Below the pieces are notes generated by a model. That model searched no databases, had not been told where the DNA came from, and saw only the letters and a program-made list of their open reading frames with translations. From NCBI GenBank assembly GCA_033964015.1, contig CM066916.1, positions 12,750,501 to 12,814,500 on the forward strand: DNA of 64,000 bases, in the 5' to 3' direction. Below are positions 44,899 through 54,061 of this stretch, one piece after another (within the stretch, counting starts at the first letter, position 1; each line of letters begins with the position of its first letter). Source of the stretch: Scolanthus callimorphus. Its lineage: Eukaryota > Cnidaria > Anthozoa > Actiniaria > Edwardsiidae. Both the position numbers and the translations under genes were made by a program.

Positions 44899-45322
44899 AG
44901 TGTTCTGAAAAGAGAGGAACAAGGTTTATTTGCGAGGGAATGGTTTGCTTGATTCAGCAGATTTTGCCATACGGGCGGCTTTTTAGGCGACGATTTCATT
45001 GAAGAGATTTCCTAATCCTAATACTACCAAAATAATTAGAATTTCTCGATTCTATGAGTTGACAAACTCTTACAAAACTGCTATAACCTTTTTGTCAAAG
45101 AATGGCTCTTTTAAAACAGCATTAAACGCTCATTTACCTACCTTTCTAAAATCTTGTCTTCGAGCTTGACTTTCCCGTAGTCGTCACAACGCAAAACCCC
45201 TCGACTACCCACCGTCGTGAGCGCGCGACGGTGGCTCAGGGAGAACCCGATGTCTCGCCCCAGTCCCAATTACCTCACGTCCGTAGCCCGTTGTCCGTAG
45301 TCGCAGTATCTTAAAGTCCCTA
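44899..45322. other. Harbinger 5' flank and right terminus
   Basis: Promoter side of the MADF-like gene and the right end of the transposon. A GC-rich subterminal block (about 45170-45300) mirrors the left one (40430-40510) in inverted orientation. Confidence 0.6.
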
Positions 45323-46876
45323 CTGTAGTGTCCCAGCGCGCAACAACATATGTACTTAAACTATATATCGGTAAACGATCTGTACGTTCACCAAAATGTT
45401 TCTGAAATTTTGCGCCTAACGTTGAAACGATCTAGCGGAGCTTTTGTTTTTCCAATCGGACCGTTCAAATGATTTCGCAAAGCGTTCAGACGTTGTGACA
45501 CAACGTTTAGCGATCGAAGTCGAAAAATAGAACTTCATTTAAATAAATAAGCAAAGAAAAGTTCTAGTTTGTATATATAATATAATTTTTTTATCTTGGA
45601 TGTGGTGTAGGACATCGCATGCCCCATGTGTTTTGTTTCCTCCATTCAATTTACCTAATGTTTTTTCCAAAGAGAGAAAAGACCATTTTAAACATTTGGT
45701 TGAGCTGCGAGATTACAAGTTTAGTTTCAGTCGTTCTCTTGCTCTTTAGCTTAATCTTGCCTTTTGATTAGGTTCGTGAGTTGGAAGTTTCCTTCATTGT
45801 AATTTTTGTGGGAGAATGCTAAACATGCAGGTTAACTTTCATTTCTGATTTGAGTAGAATAACCTCGATTGACAAAGTAATTCTTTCCTACATTCACTAG
45901 ATATTGCCGTAGGAGATTCGTCTTGACAAAATGCTCTGACAGGGCTGTTTCAACTTCCAAAGGTTATCAATACGTTTGCATTCTTGTGCTTCTTTGCGGT
46001 AATGTTACATGTATGTTACACAGAAAATGTTGAAAGTGTCAGTTCAAACACTCATTCTCTGCGTTTCTGGCGTGATAAGGGCCAGATTCTGCGCCTTTGT
46101 CACTCGGAGGCGTGACAAACGCTCAGTATCTGAGTACATGACATGACCGCATTTTACACATGACCTTAGTAAAATCGCGTATCTTGCACAAAATCTGCGT
46201 TGTTTTTAAGCAGATTTACTTTGATTCAGTCGTTTGTCTTCCAAGTGTACTATTGTTTGCCCAAAATGCTCCGAAGGTCTGTTACTGTAGTGTCCCAGCG
46301 CGCAACAACATATGTACTTAAACTATATATCGGTAAACGATCTGTACGTTCACCAAAATGTTTCTGAAATTTTGCGCCTAACGTTGAAACGATCTAGCGG
46401 AGCTTTTGTTTTTCCAATCGGACCGTTCAAATGATTTCGGAAAGCGTTCAGACGTTGTGACACAACGTTTAGCGATCGAAGTCGAAAAATAGAACTTCAT
46501 TTAAATAAATAAGCAAAGAAAAGTTCTAGTTTGTATATATGATATAAGTTTTTTATCTTGGATGTGGTGTAGAACATCGCATGCCCCATGTGTTTTGTTT
46601 CCTCCATTCAGGAATTTACCAATGTTTTTTCCAAAGAGAGAAAAGACCATTTTAAACATTTGGTTGAACTGCGAGATTACAAGTTTAGAAGTTTAGTTTC
46701 AGTCGTTCTCTTGCTCTTTAGTTTAATCTTGTCTTTTGATTAGGTTCGTGAGTTGGAAGTTTCCTTCATTGTAATATTTGTGGGAGAATGCTAAAAATTT
46801 CGGATTTGAGTGGAATAACCTCGATTGACAATATAATTCTTTCCTACGTTCACTAGGAGGAGTGTAGGAGATTCGT

Positions 46877-47086
46877 TTGACAAAATGCTCTGACAGGGCT
46901 GTTGTTTCAGCTGCCAAAGATTATCGGCTCCAGGTTATCAATACCTTAGCATTCTTGTGCTTCTTTGCGGTAATGTTACATGTATGTTACACAGAAAATG
47001 TTGAAAGTGTCAGTTCAAACTCTCATTCTCTGCGTTTCTGGCGTGATAAGGGTCAGATTCTGCGCCTTTGTCACTCGGAGGCGTGA
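46877..47086 (+). other. Recurring 66-69-codon ORF of the arm units
   Basis: An ORF with QVINTLAFLCFFAVMLHVCY, a hydrophobic run, recurs on the minus strand at 8632-8838, on the plus strand at 40072-40269, and as partial frames at about 9600-9780 and 45950-46110. It persists mainly because the arm units are near copies. The N-terminus varies and no homologue is known to me. I list it as a recurring open frame, not as a supported gene. Confidence 0.25.
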
Positions 47087-47190
47087 CAAACGCTCAGTAT
47101 CTGAGTACATGACCGCATTTTACACACGATCTTAGTAAAATCGCGTATCTTACACAGAATCTGCGTGACTCTGAATTAGAATTGACCCTC

Positions 47191-47505
47191 GATCGTACGG
47201 CCTGACATTTGTAACGGGGGTGGAGTCGAGGGTTTGTACTGAAGAAAATCTATGCGAAGTTCTTTGCATTTGGTAGCGTTTAACCTCATACCATGACTAG
47301 TAGCATAAGTACAAATATCCCTCGCCACATGCGGTAGTAGGCTGGGCGAACATCGTGGGACTATCTCTAGCACGGAAAGATCGTCAACATACTTCACTCT
47401 AGTTTGCCAGTCATTGACCAGATTGTTCACAAGAACTGCAAACAATAAGGGGGCTAATCTTGTCCCTTGGGGGATGCCACCCCTTGGAAACCTTTTTGAT
47501 GCGCG
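47191..47505 (-). mobile_element. LINE, 5' part (RT palm domain)
   Basis: Minus-strand reading: FPRGGIPQGTRLAPLLFAVL, then VKYVDDLSVLEIVPR with the YxDD motif, then MRLNATKCKELRIDF and LQMSGRTIEG at the edge of the giant element. The next expected segment of the RT appears at 8527-8087, on the far side of the giant element. The LINE is 5'-truncated at about 47505, where Gypsy gag resumes. Confidence 0.85.
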
Positions 47506-48071
47506 CACTGACGATCAGGCAGAAAATCGCATTCGCGTCCAAAGAATCCAACAGCGGAGTGAAATACGACCCACACTCGGTGCAAAGCTTGTTTCTTCAC
47601 GCGCTGGAGACTGGATTGAAAGATGAAACCATCCGTGCGAAAATGAGACCGCTAACCAGTCGAAATGACGCGACAGATGAGGAATTGATTGAGGCTATGT
47701 TTGTAGCCGTTTCAGCGGAAACAGAACGGGATAAGAAGTTTAGCGCCTCAAACAGTCTCTCATCTAAAGCGCCTAGAGAAACCAAGGTGCGGGTTTCATC
47801 AGTCAAGGGCGGGAGTGAATCGACAGAAAGCAATGAAATTCTCGCGGCCTTAAAATCGGTTAAGGCGGAGCTCTCGGCTATGCAGTCTGAAGTGAAAACC
47901 CTTCGAGAAAAAGTCAACCAACCGAAACCAAACGATCCTGCTGCGAAAGTCCCCATCCCTGATCCAAATACCCGACTAAATAAGTGCGATAAGTGTGCCA
48001 CCGCTGACGAGTGCAGGCATTGCTTTGTATGCGGGGGATTAAGTCACCCGGTTCTGTCTTGCACGCGCTAG
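47506..48071 (+). pseudogene. Gypsy Gag (5'-interrupted)
   Basis: From the LINE junction the plus strand reads LTIRQKIAFASKESNSG, SVQSLFLHALETGLKDETIR and a charged linker. It ends in a zinc-knuckle-like cluster (NKCDKCATADECRHCFVCGG...C). This is the capsid C-domain and nucleocapsid of a Gypsy/Ty3-type Gag. The N-terminal part is missing or lost at the LINE insertion. The frame breaks near 48065 before the protease ORF. Confidence 0.75.
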
Positions 48072-48859
48072 AAACTGGTCGGGAAACGACCAGAGGCCGC
48101 TTCCGAGGGGCGGGAGGTAGGCCTGGAATTGGAACAGGAGCTCCACCGCTGTGTTTATGTTGCAAGAGTACGTCAATTGTTCGTCAGTGTTCGCGCTGCA
48201 AAACCACTAAGTATTGTTCCCCTAGTTGCCAGAAAAAGCACTGGGGAGAGCACCAGAATATTTGTAACGCAATTTCGACGCTTAGAAAGGAACAATTGTC
48301 AACGATCTCAATTGGCGATAGTAATGACGACAAAGTATTTCCCAGTCACCTAAGTCCTAAACGACAGTTGCGAGTCACGCAATTAGTTGGTAGTAAGTGT
48401 TTATTAGATTGTCGGTTTAATGGTAAACACACTACAGCTCTGTGGGACACCGGTGCCCAAGTTTCGATATTGTCGGAAGAGTTTCTAGAAAGTAGTTCAA
48501 TAACTGCAAACATCCGGGATATTAAGGATTTACTGGGAGAGAAATCAGTTAACTTGCAAGCAGCAAACGGAACTAAAATTCCGTACAGTGGGTGGGTGGA
48601 GATTAGCTTGCAATTGGAAGAAGTCGATCAGGAGGTATTTGTCCCATTTTTAGTAACAAAGCAAAGTCTAGAACGACCGATAATTGGGTTCAATGTGATT
48701 GAGGTACTAATCCGGGATGCAACTGCTGATGACTGTAGCGATAAGTTTCTTACAGGTATGAAAAAGAGTTTTCCTGACTGCTCGAGTGAAAGTATCAGCG
48801 CGTTTATTGACTTGATAAGAAATGATGATTCTGAACACCTTGTATTGTTAAATCCATGA
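48072..48859 (+). pseudogene. Gypsy MYND-finger and protease segment
   Basis: After an Arg/Gly linker, CLCCKSTSIVRQCSRCKTT and KYCSPSCQKKHWGEHQNIC form a MYND-type zinc finger. The retropepsin follows, with ALWDTGAQVSILSEEFL (catalytic DTG) and RPIIGFNVIEVL (the hydrophobic-hydrophobic-G motif). Fusion of a MYND finger to a retroelement Gag-Pol is unusual in general but, as I recall, occurs in Gypsy elements of cnidarians. A frame break near 48850 separates it from the RT segment. Confidence 0.8.
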
Positions 48860-49703
48860 AAAACGAAGTTGTGATTCCGAGATCTGGCACGAGGGGGGTA
48901 CAGTGTCGAGCAAACACCGGACCGATAAGTCGCACCACACCGGTGGTCTTCGAACCCGACGAAGCAGCCTTGTTACCACCTGGGTTGTCTGTGCAGGAGG
49001 AGCTCAAGTCGGTCAGCCAGGGGAACACCGCGGTGATCACCATCAGCGTGACAAACAACACTGAACATGACACCATTTTGCCTGGTCGTACAGTCCTGGG
49101 AAGGCTTCAACTGATACGCTCGATTACGCCGTTAGAGGTGAACTTCCGGGAACCAACCAAGATCAACAAGGTCCAATGCACTACTGACGGTGATGACCTA
49201 GAGGAGTCGCAGAAAGCTGATGAAGTACAGGATTTGGATAAGAGCGACATCCCACCAGTAGACCTAAGCGGGCTCAACGGCGAGGACAAGAAGCAAGCGA
49301 TCAAACTGTTGATTGCAGAGAGGGCGTCGTTTGCAGTCGATGACAACGATGTAGGGTGTATCCCTGGGCTCCAAATGGACCTCACCCTTACCAATGATCG
49401 TCCAGTCCAGAAGAATTTCATCTCGATTCCGCGTCCCTTATACCCAGAGGTAAAAGGTTATATTGAAGATTTACTCAATCGAGGGTTTATACAACCGTCT
49501 AAGTCCTCATTTTCGAGCAGCGTGGTTTGTGTCCGGAAAAAGGACGGGGGGTTAAGACTATGCGTTGATTATCGTGAACTCAACAGGAATACATTGCCTG
49601 ACCGTCACCCGATACCTAGAATTCAGGAAACGCTAGATGGGTTGGGGGGTAAGTCTTGGTTTAGTGTCCTGGACCAGGGCAAGGTCTATCATCAGGGTTT
49701 CAT
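48856..49703 (+). pseudogene. Gypsy RT, N-terminal part only
   Basis: Begins VVIPRSGTRGVQCRANTG and continues to the RT fingers: RPLYPEVKGYIEDLLNRGF, SSVVCVRKKDGGLRLCVDYR, ELNRNTLPDRHPIPRIQ, then WFSVLDQGKVYHQGF. The frame stops at the inverted LTR (49704), before the YxDD motif, so the palm is lost. The missing half of Pol resumes on the other strand. Confidence 0.85.
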
Positions 49704-49944
49704 TGTTGCACGGATTCGCTGCAGGTATTGTAGAAATCACTAAACCCGTATAGTTGTCCTGGTATCTTGTATATTTATTCTTGTGTGCTTTAAAACGCTA
49801 CTTCATAATCATACTACTCGGTGCTCGCTCTCAATCCCAAAACTCTACACGCCTCTTTGCTAACTGGCTCATATTACATGGCGTGACACGTTAACCATTA
49901 ACTTGTAATGTGTTTCCTATTTTCATGCAATTTTCTGTCTAACA
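49704..49944 (-). repeat. Gypsy LTR (inverted copy)
   Basis: Reverse-complement copy of 7663-7902 with the same TGTTAGACAG...GTGCAACA ends. It is preceded on its own strand by purine-rich GGAGGGCGAG, the expected polypurine tract, so it is the 3' LTR of the inverted Pol half. Its outer end joins directly to RT codons of the plus-strand half. Confidence 0.85.
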
Positions 49945-50343
49945 CTCGCCCTCCATTAAGAGGTGTCATCCTTGACAACGATAAGGTTAAGTTATACATG
50001 TATAGATGTGTGTTCCATGTCTTCCTCTGCACATCAGCAACTTGGTTGGGTTGATCAGAAGACGATTCTACGTTCACAACTTACTTGACATGAATAACTA
50101 TTTTCTTTCGAAATTTTCAATATGTAATTTGTCTACATATCCAAAAATACCAGGAGTGCAATCTTATTTTTAACAACACATACATAATAATAAAAAAACA
50201 TCTAGCTGGAAAATATAAACATTTGTAATCAGTCAGGTCATACTGGAAAATGTAACCATTTGGAATCAGTCAAGTCATATACTGAGGATTATAAGTGTAT
50301 CTAAACATTGTTCATGAGTTCTGCATGATACTTCGCGTACTTT
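49945..50343. other. Gypsy 3' untranslated region
   Basis: Non-coding AT-rich sequence between the end of the inverted Pol ORF and its LTR. Contains two similar 30-bp stretches around ATTTGTAATCAGTCAGGTCAT (about 50220-50280). Confidence 0.6.
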
Positions 50344-52848
50344 CTATGCGTAGCTTGGTATCTCGTAACTTGTTGCAGTAGTACCGTAACTTTGTTGGTA
50401 TGGCCCCGCGGGTTGCACGTAACTTTGTTGATATATCATAGGTTGCACGTAACTTTGTTGATTTATCATAGGTTGCACGTAACTTTGTTGATTAATCACA
50501 GGTTGCATGTAGTACGGACTCTGATGTAGTGGATATCCGTAATGGTGAGCATGCGGTAACAACGGTTGGTAAACATACGGCAAATGCTGCTTATTCACCG
50601 CTACCCAATTTAAATAAAGTGGCGTACCCGGCTCTATATACGTAAACCGCGTTGGCGCACATCGATTGCGTATGGGACGAGCTTCTGAAGCTTCAATTTC
50701 TGGCGGATCTATAGCAGCGCCGTGGATAAGCCTTGTTTCATCTTCATTTTTGCCCTCCACATCTTGTTGTTCACTCTCACCTGCCGAACTGTCATCGTCA
50801 GTTAAGTCGGTCTCCTCTGGTGTGGCACCGCCCTCCGCCATTATCTCCACTTCTTCCTCTGCGGTGGCATCTAGACAATGACCAGTCTCGTTTTCCGGTT
50901 CCGTAGCCTGGTTAGAAGGCTCTCCGGCGGCCGGTGTAACAACCCAATCAGAAAGATCATCGTCATCGTTGTCTGATTCGTCATCGCTATTTCTATCCTC
51001 TGCGGTCTCTTGGACATGCCGTGGGTGTGGAGTGGGTGGTCTATGTCTTGTAGGTTGAGCTGGGATCCATGGATCGATGGGTAGGTAGTCACAAGGCAAT
51101 AACAAGTTCCTATGTAGTGTGCGGATCTTCCTATTGCATCTTCTCTCCGGCCGAACGTCATACACTGGACTGTCTGACCCTTTCCGCTCCACTATGACAT
51201 ACACCTCGCCCTCCCAAAAAGCACGAAGCTTTCCGGGGCCCCCTCTCTCTGATAGATTACGCACAAGTACGCGGTCCCCTGGTTCTAATGTTGAGCTTCT
51301 CACACGTCGGTCATAACCTTTCTTACCTCTGTTCGCACTCTGTTGCCGACTTTTGTGCCAACAAATAGGCTTGCTGCATCGCGAGTTTCCACCTCGAAGC
51401 ATACTCCAAAGGTGTCGATGCCTGTGCGGTACCTGGCACCTCAAACATCATATCGATGGGTAGCCGTGGGCTTCTTCCGAAGAGTAAATAAAATGGGGAA
51501 AACTTTGTAGACTCGTGGACAGTACAATTGTATGCATGGATAACCTTGTTCACGTGATCCTTCCATCTTGTTTTATGAGCCTCTGGGAGTGTCCGGAGCA
51601 TCCCGAGCAATGTGCGGTTCATGCGTTCTACTAAACCGTTCCCCTGGGGGTGATATGGTGTTGTACGCGAATGCATAATACCGGATAACTGCTCTAGGCG
51701 CTTGAACAGCTTGTTCTCAAACTCTCCGCCCATGTCATGGTGTAATTTCTCAGGGAAACCAAAGCGCTGAATATAATCATTGAAGATCTTGTCGGCAGCT
51801 GTCTCGCCAGCTTTATTCCGTGTCGGGTATGCCTGGGCGTATTTTGTGAAGTGGTCAACGACAACAAGAATATATTCATACCCCCCTGAGCTTTTTTCAA
51901 GACGAAATCTATGGAAATTAGTTGGAATGGCGCTGTCGTTATGATCGGTTTCAAAGGTGCGACAGTAGGGAGGTTCGGTCGTCTTTGTTTCAGGCATCTA
52001 CACACTCGGTTAATAAAATGATCTATGTCTCTCCGCATGTTTGGCCAAAAGAATCGTTCTCGGGCTAGTGAAAGGACCCTTTCCACCCCTAAATGTCCCA
52101 TCTCTTCGTGGAGCTCTCGATAGACAAGTCTCCTAAACTTCTTGGGAAGGACAACTTGTCCTTTGTGCAACAATACTCCCCTCTTATCTATACTCAGGTT
52201 CTGCCATCGATTGAGATATTTCCTTACTACCGGAGGTTCTCTTCTTATTTCGCTGACAGCTGGCTTCTGCTTTGTGGCGAGAAGCTCTAATACACGACTT
52301 ATTGCGGGGTCTTCATGCTGTCCCCTTTTCACGTCGACAGGCCTTACGCTGGCTGGTTCCTCGTCAGTCAGGAGCTCGGTTTGTTGCTCAGTTACCGATG
52401 CTATTAGCACTGCGTCCCCACATGAAGATGCCTTAACTGATGATATAGCTGCTTGAACTGTGGGCATTGACATATGCTCTGTGCAGCTGTTCATGTATTC
52501 CTGGACGCTCAGTGGAGGTCTTGAAAGGCAATCTGCATCTACGTTAGTTCGTCCAGGCCGGTACCTAATTTCAAAACTGAATTCTGCTAACTCTCCCGCC
52601 CATCTTAGTCCAGTCGCGTTCAGTCTCGCTGTCGACAGAACATAAGTTAAAGGGTTGTTATCAGTATATACCACAAAGTTTGGTGCATAATAGAGATAGT
52701 CTCTGAACTGTTCCGTAACCGACCATTTCAATGCTAGAAACTCCAGTTTATTAGAGTGTAAGTGATAATTCTTTTCAGCGGGTGACAAGGTCCTTGATGC
52801 ATACGCTATCACTCTTACGACTCCCTGTTGTTCCTGGTATAACACCGC
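50344..52848 (-). pseudogene. Inverted Gypsy RNase H-integrase half
   Basis: Minus-strand frames from 52845: RNase H (AYASRTLSPAEKNYH, FVVYTDNNPLTYVLS), the integrase zinc-binding domain (HEEMGHLGVERVL...CRC), then after a frameshift near 51900 the core ([43 protein letters not shown] supplying D, D and E). A C-terminal part follows with GDRVLVRNLSERGGPGKL, an acidic linker, and 3-4 copies of NQQSYVQPMI near the end. It stops at 50344. It belongs to the same kind of Gypsy element as 47506-49703 by LTR and family, and is flipped relative to it. Confidence 0.85.
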
Positions 52849-53290
52849 AGCAAATTATGTACTGATATCTATAGGAGTCACAGACGAAAATACTAACATA
52901 GTGAATAGTGATACACAAGTATTGTAAGCAGCTGTTTATTGATGAGATGTCGAACTTCAAAGTAAAGTAACAACAACACAGGAAACTCAGTGCTTTTGGT
53001 AGAGGGATCATCTTGTGTTTAAGTATGCATTCACCAAAGCCACAAAGCACTTATGTATTTTTTTAAAGTTTCCTCTGTTACATAGAAAAACACGAAAACT
53101 GCTTAGGGTGTGTTTACATTGATATTTTATGAAGCGATGTAACGTTGCATAGGCCCCTTAGGCAGTCTATTAGTCGTCAATTACCGACCCCTCCCTGGTA
53201 GGTAATTTTAGTTAATGGAGCCTAAAGCGCAGTGCAGTCTAAAGAGCACATTGCAATTTAACCGGCGTACAAGGGTCACGTTATTTTACT
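52849..53290. other. No recognisable gene
   Basis: Sequence between the inverted Gypsy half and the second YR retroelement. It may be remnant LTR or target DNA. Nothing can be supported. Confidence 0.4.
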
Positions 53291-53457
53291 GTAGCTCGTG
53301 CACTTTTCACTGCCTATGTGCCCTCACCTCATTGGTCAGTCGGACATACGCGCTATGAGTCATAACTTGCCTCACCACGTACACTGGTCATTCTATTGCG
53401 AGCTTGCTCGAGTTTACACCAATTTGTCCTATCAAAAATTTTTCTCCAATTTCTACA

Positions 53458-53667
53458 ATGCCGAAACGAAAGTCCTCGAGTTCTCAGGCCTCGGGCTCTT
53501 CAGAGGACATGAGCAAGCTATCCGCGGAGGTAATCCACCTTAGGCTTCAGGCCCTCAACCTTTCCGTACAAGGTTCGAAGGCTCAACTGGTAAAACGGTT
53601 GAAAGAGGCGACCCTCAAGCGAAGCGTGGCCGTGTCCGGACACCGAGGAGGTGGAAAACGATGAAGA
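53458..53667 (+). pseudogene. SAP-domain N-terminus of YR element Gag
   Basis: ATG at 53458 (MPKRKSSSSQASG). LSAEVIHLRLQALNLSVQGS followed by KAQLVKRLKEA is a SAP helix-turn-helix, a DNA/chromatin-binding motif. A frame break at about 53600-53650 separates it from the following Gag ORF. Presumably it was once one protein. Confidence 0.7.
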
Positions 53668-54061
53668 CCAGCCCGCGACTTTCACGCCAGAGCAGCACGC
53701 TCTCATCAAGGACACCGTTTCCGCGGCACTCTCCGCGTGGCAACCGCCGCAACACGCTGCCACAACCTCAAACGAGCTGTCGTTCGTTACGAATCCCTCC
53801 GGGACCGCCGCGCCGCTTGGCCTGGATCGCCCAGTGGACGAGACGCTGCGCCAAGAATTAGTCAAGGGTGAGTACGTAGACTTATCTCTACTGCTCCCGG
53901 ACAACCTCCAGCATACTAGTCGTGATCTGCAGTTTGGCGTGGACGAGGGCACGCAACCGAATGTTAAGTTGCTACGCCACAAAAAACAGTCCATTGACTC
54001 ATTTTACAAGTGGGTGAACGCTTACACGCGTTACACGGTAACCCTCTTGAGGCCTTCCCGA
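53651..54061 (+). pseudogene. Gag, first part (second YR element)
   Basis: An ORF with acidic and Ala/Thr-rich sequence, then LRQELVKGEYVDLSLLLPDN and KKQSIDSFYKWVNAYTRYTV. It is cut at 54061 by a LINE whose tail begins TAGATAGATA. The reading resumes as ALELVKYQAIIS at 57416. Confidence 0.75.

Larger units (their letters stand above)
40422..45322. mobile_element. PIF/Harbinger transposon
   Basis: Terminal inverted repeats TAGGGACTTTAAGATAC (left) and its complement at 45306-45322 continue as GCGACTACGGAC and GGGCTACGG. The element contains both genes of the superfamily: a DDE transposase (plus) and a MADF/Myb-like protein (minus). Length 4,901 bp. The sister arm unit reads GGTCTGTTACTGTAG without the insert. 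A 3-bp TTA-type duplication is expected for the superfamily, but the left TTA and right CTA do not match perfectly. Confidence 0.9.
8528..47190. mobile_element. Giant DNA transposon with long inverted arms (hypothesis)
   Basis: Sequence seen directly: the outermost bases GAGGGTCAATTCTAATTC at 8528 recur as the exact complement ending at 47190, and inverted similarity extends inward to 12733 and 38413. Outside both ends lie complementary halves of one LINE in the same orientation. The core holds two divergent multi-exon genes, one a DDE-type putative transposase. Later insertions inflate the size: LINE 9804-10789, LINE RT 14030-15430, YR retroelement 28017-35294 and Harbinger 40422-45322. The naked length is about 24 kb. 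I infer a two-gene DNA transposon. I see no clean target duplication, and about 80 bp of the LINE is missing at the junction, so an alternative such as a rearrangement is not excluded. I cannot assign it to a named superfamily. Confidence 0.7.
38413..47190. repeat. Right inverted arm of the giant element
   Basis: Reverse complement of 8528-12733, interrupted by the Harbinger insertion (40422-45322). Two outer tandem units are visible: the complement of CGCAGATTYTGTG occurs at about 47166 and 46199, a period of about 966 bp that matches the left arm period of 963 bp. The uninterrupted unit at 46281-46287 shows the empty site of the Harbinger insertion. Inner similarity ends at 38413, where the two arms abruptly diverge. 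Confidence 0.85.

Noticed and set aside
7663..49944. The two LTR copies as a simple pair bounding one intact element
   Set aside because: They are in opposite orientation, and the Pol coding region flips strand between them, so an inversion model is needed.
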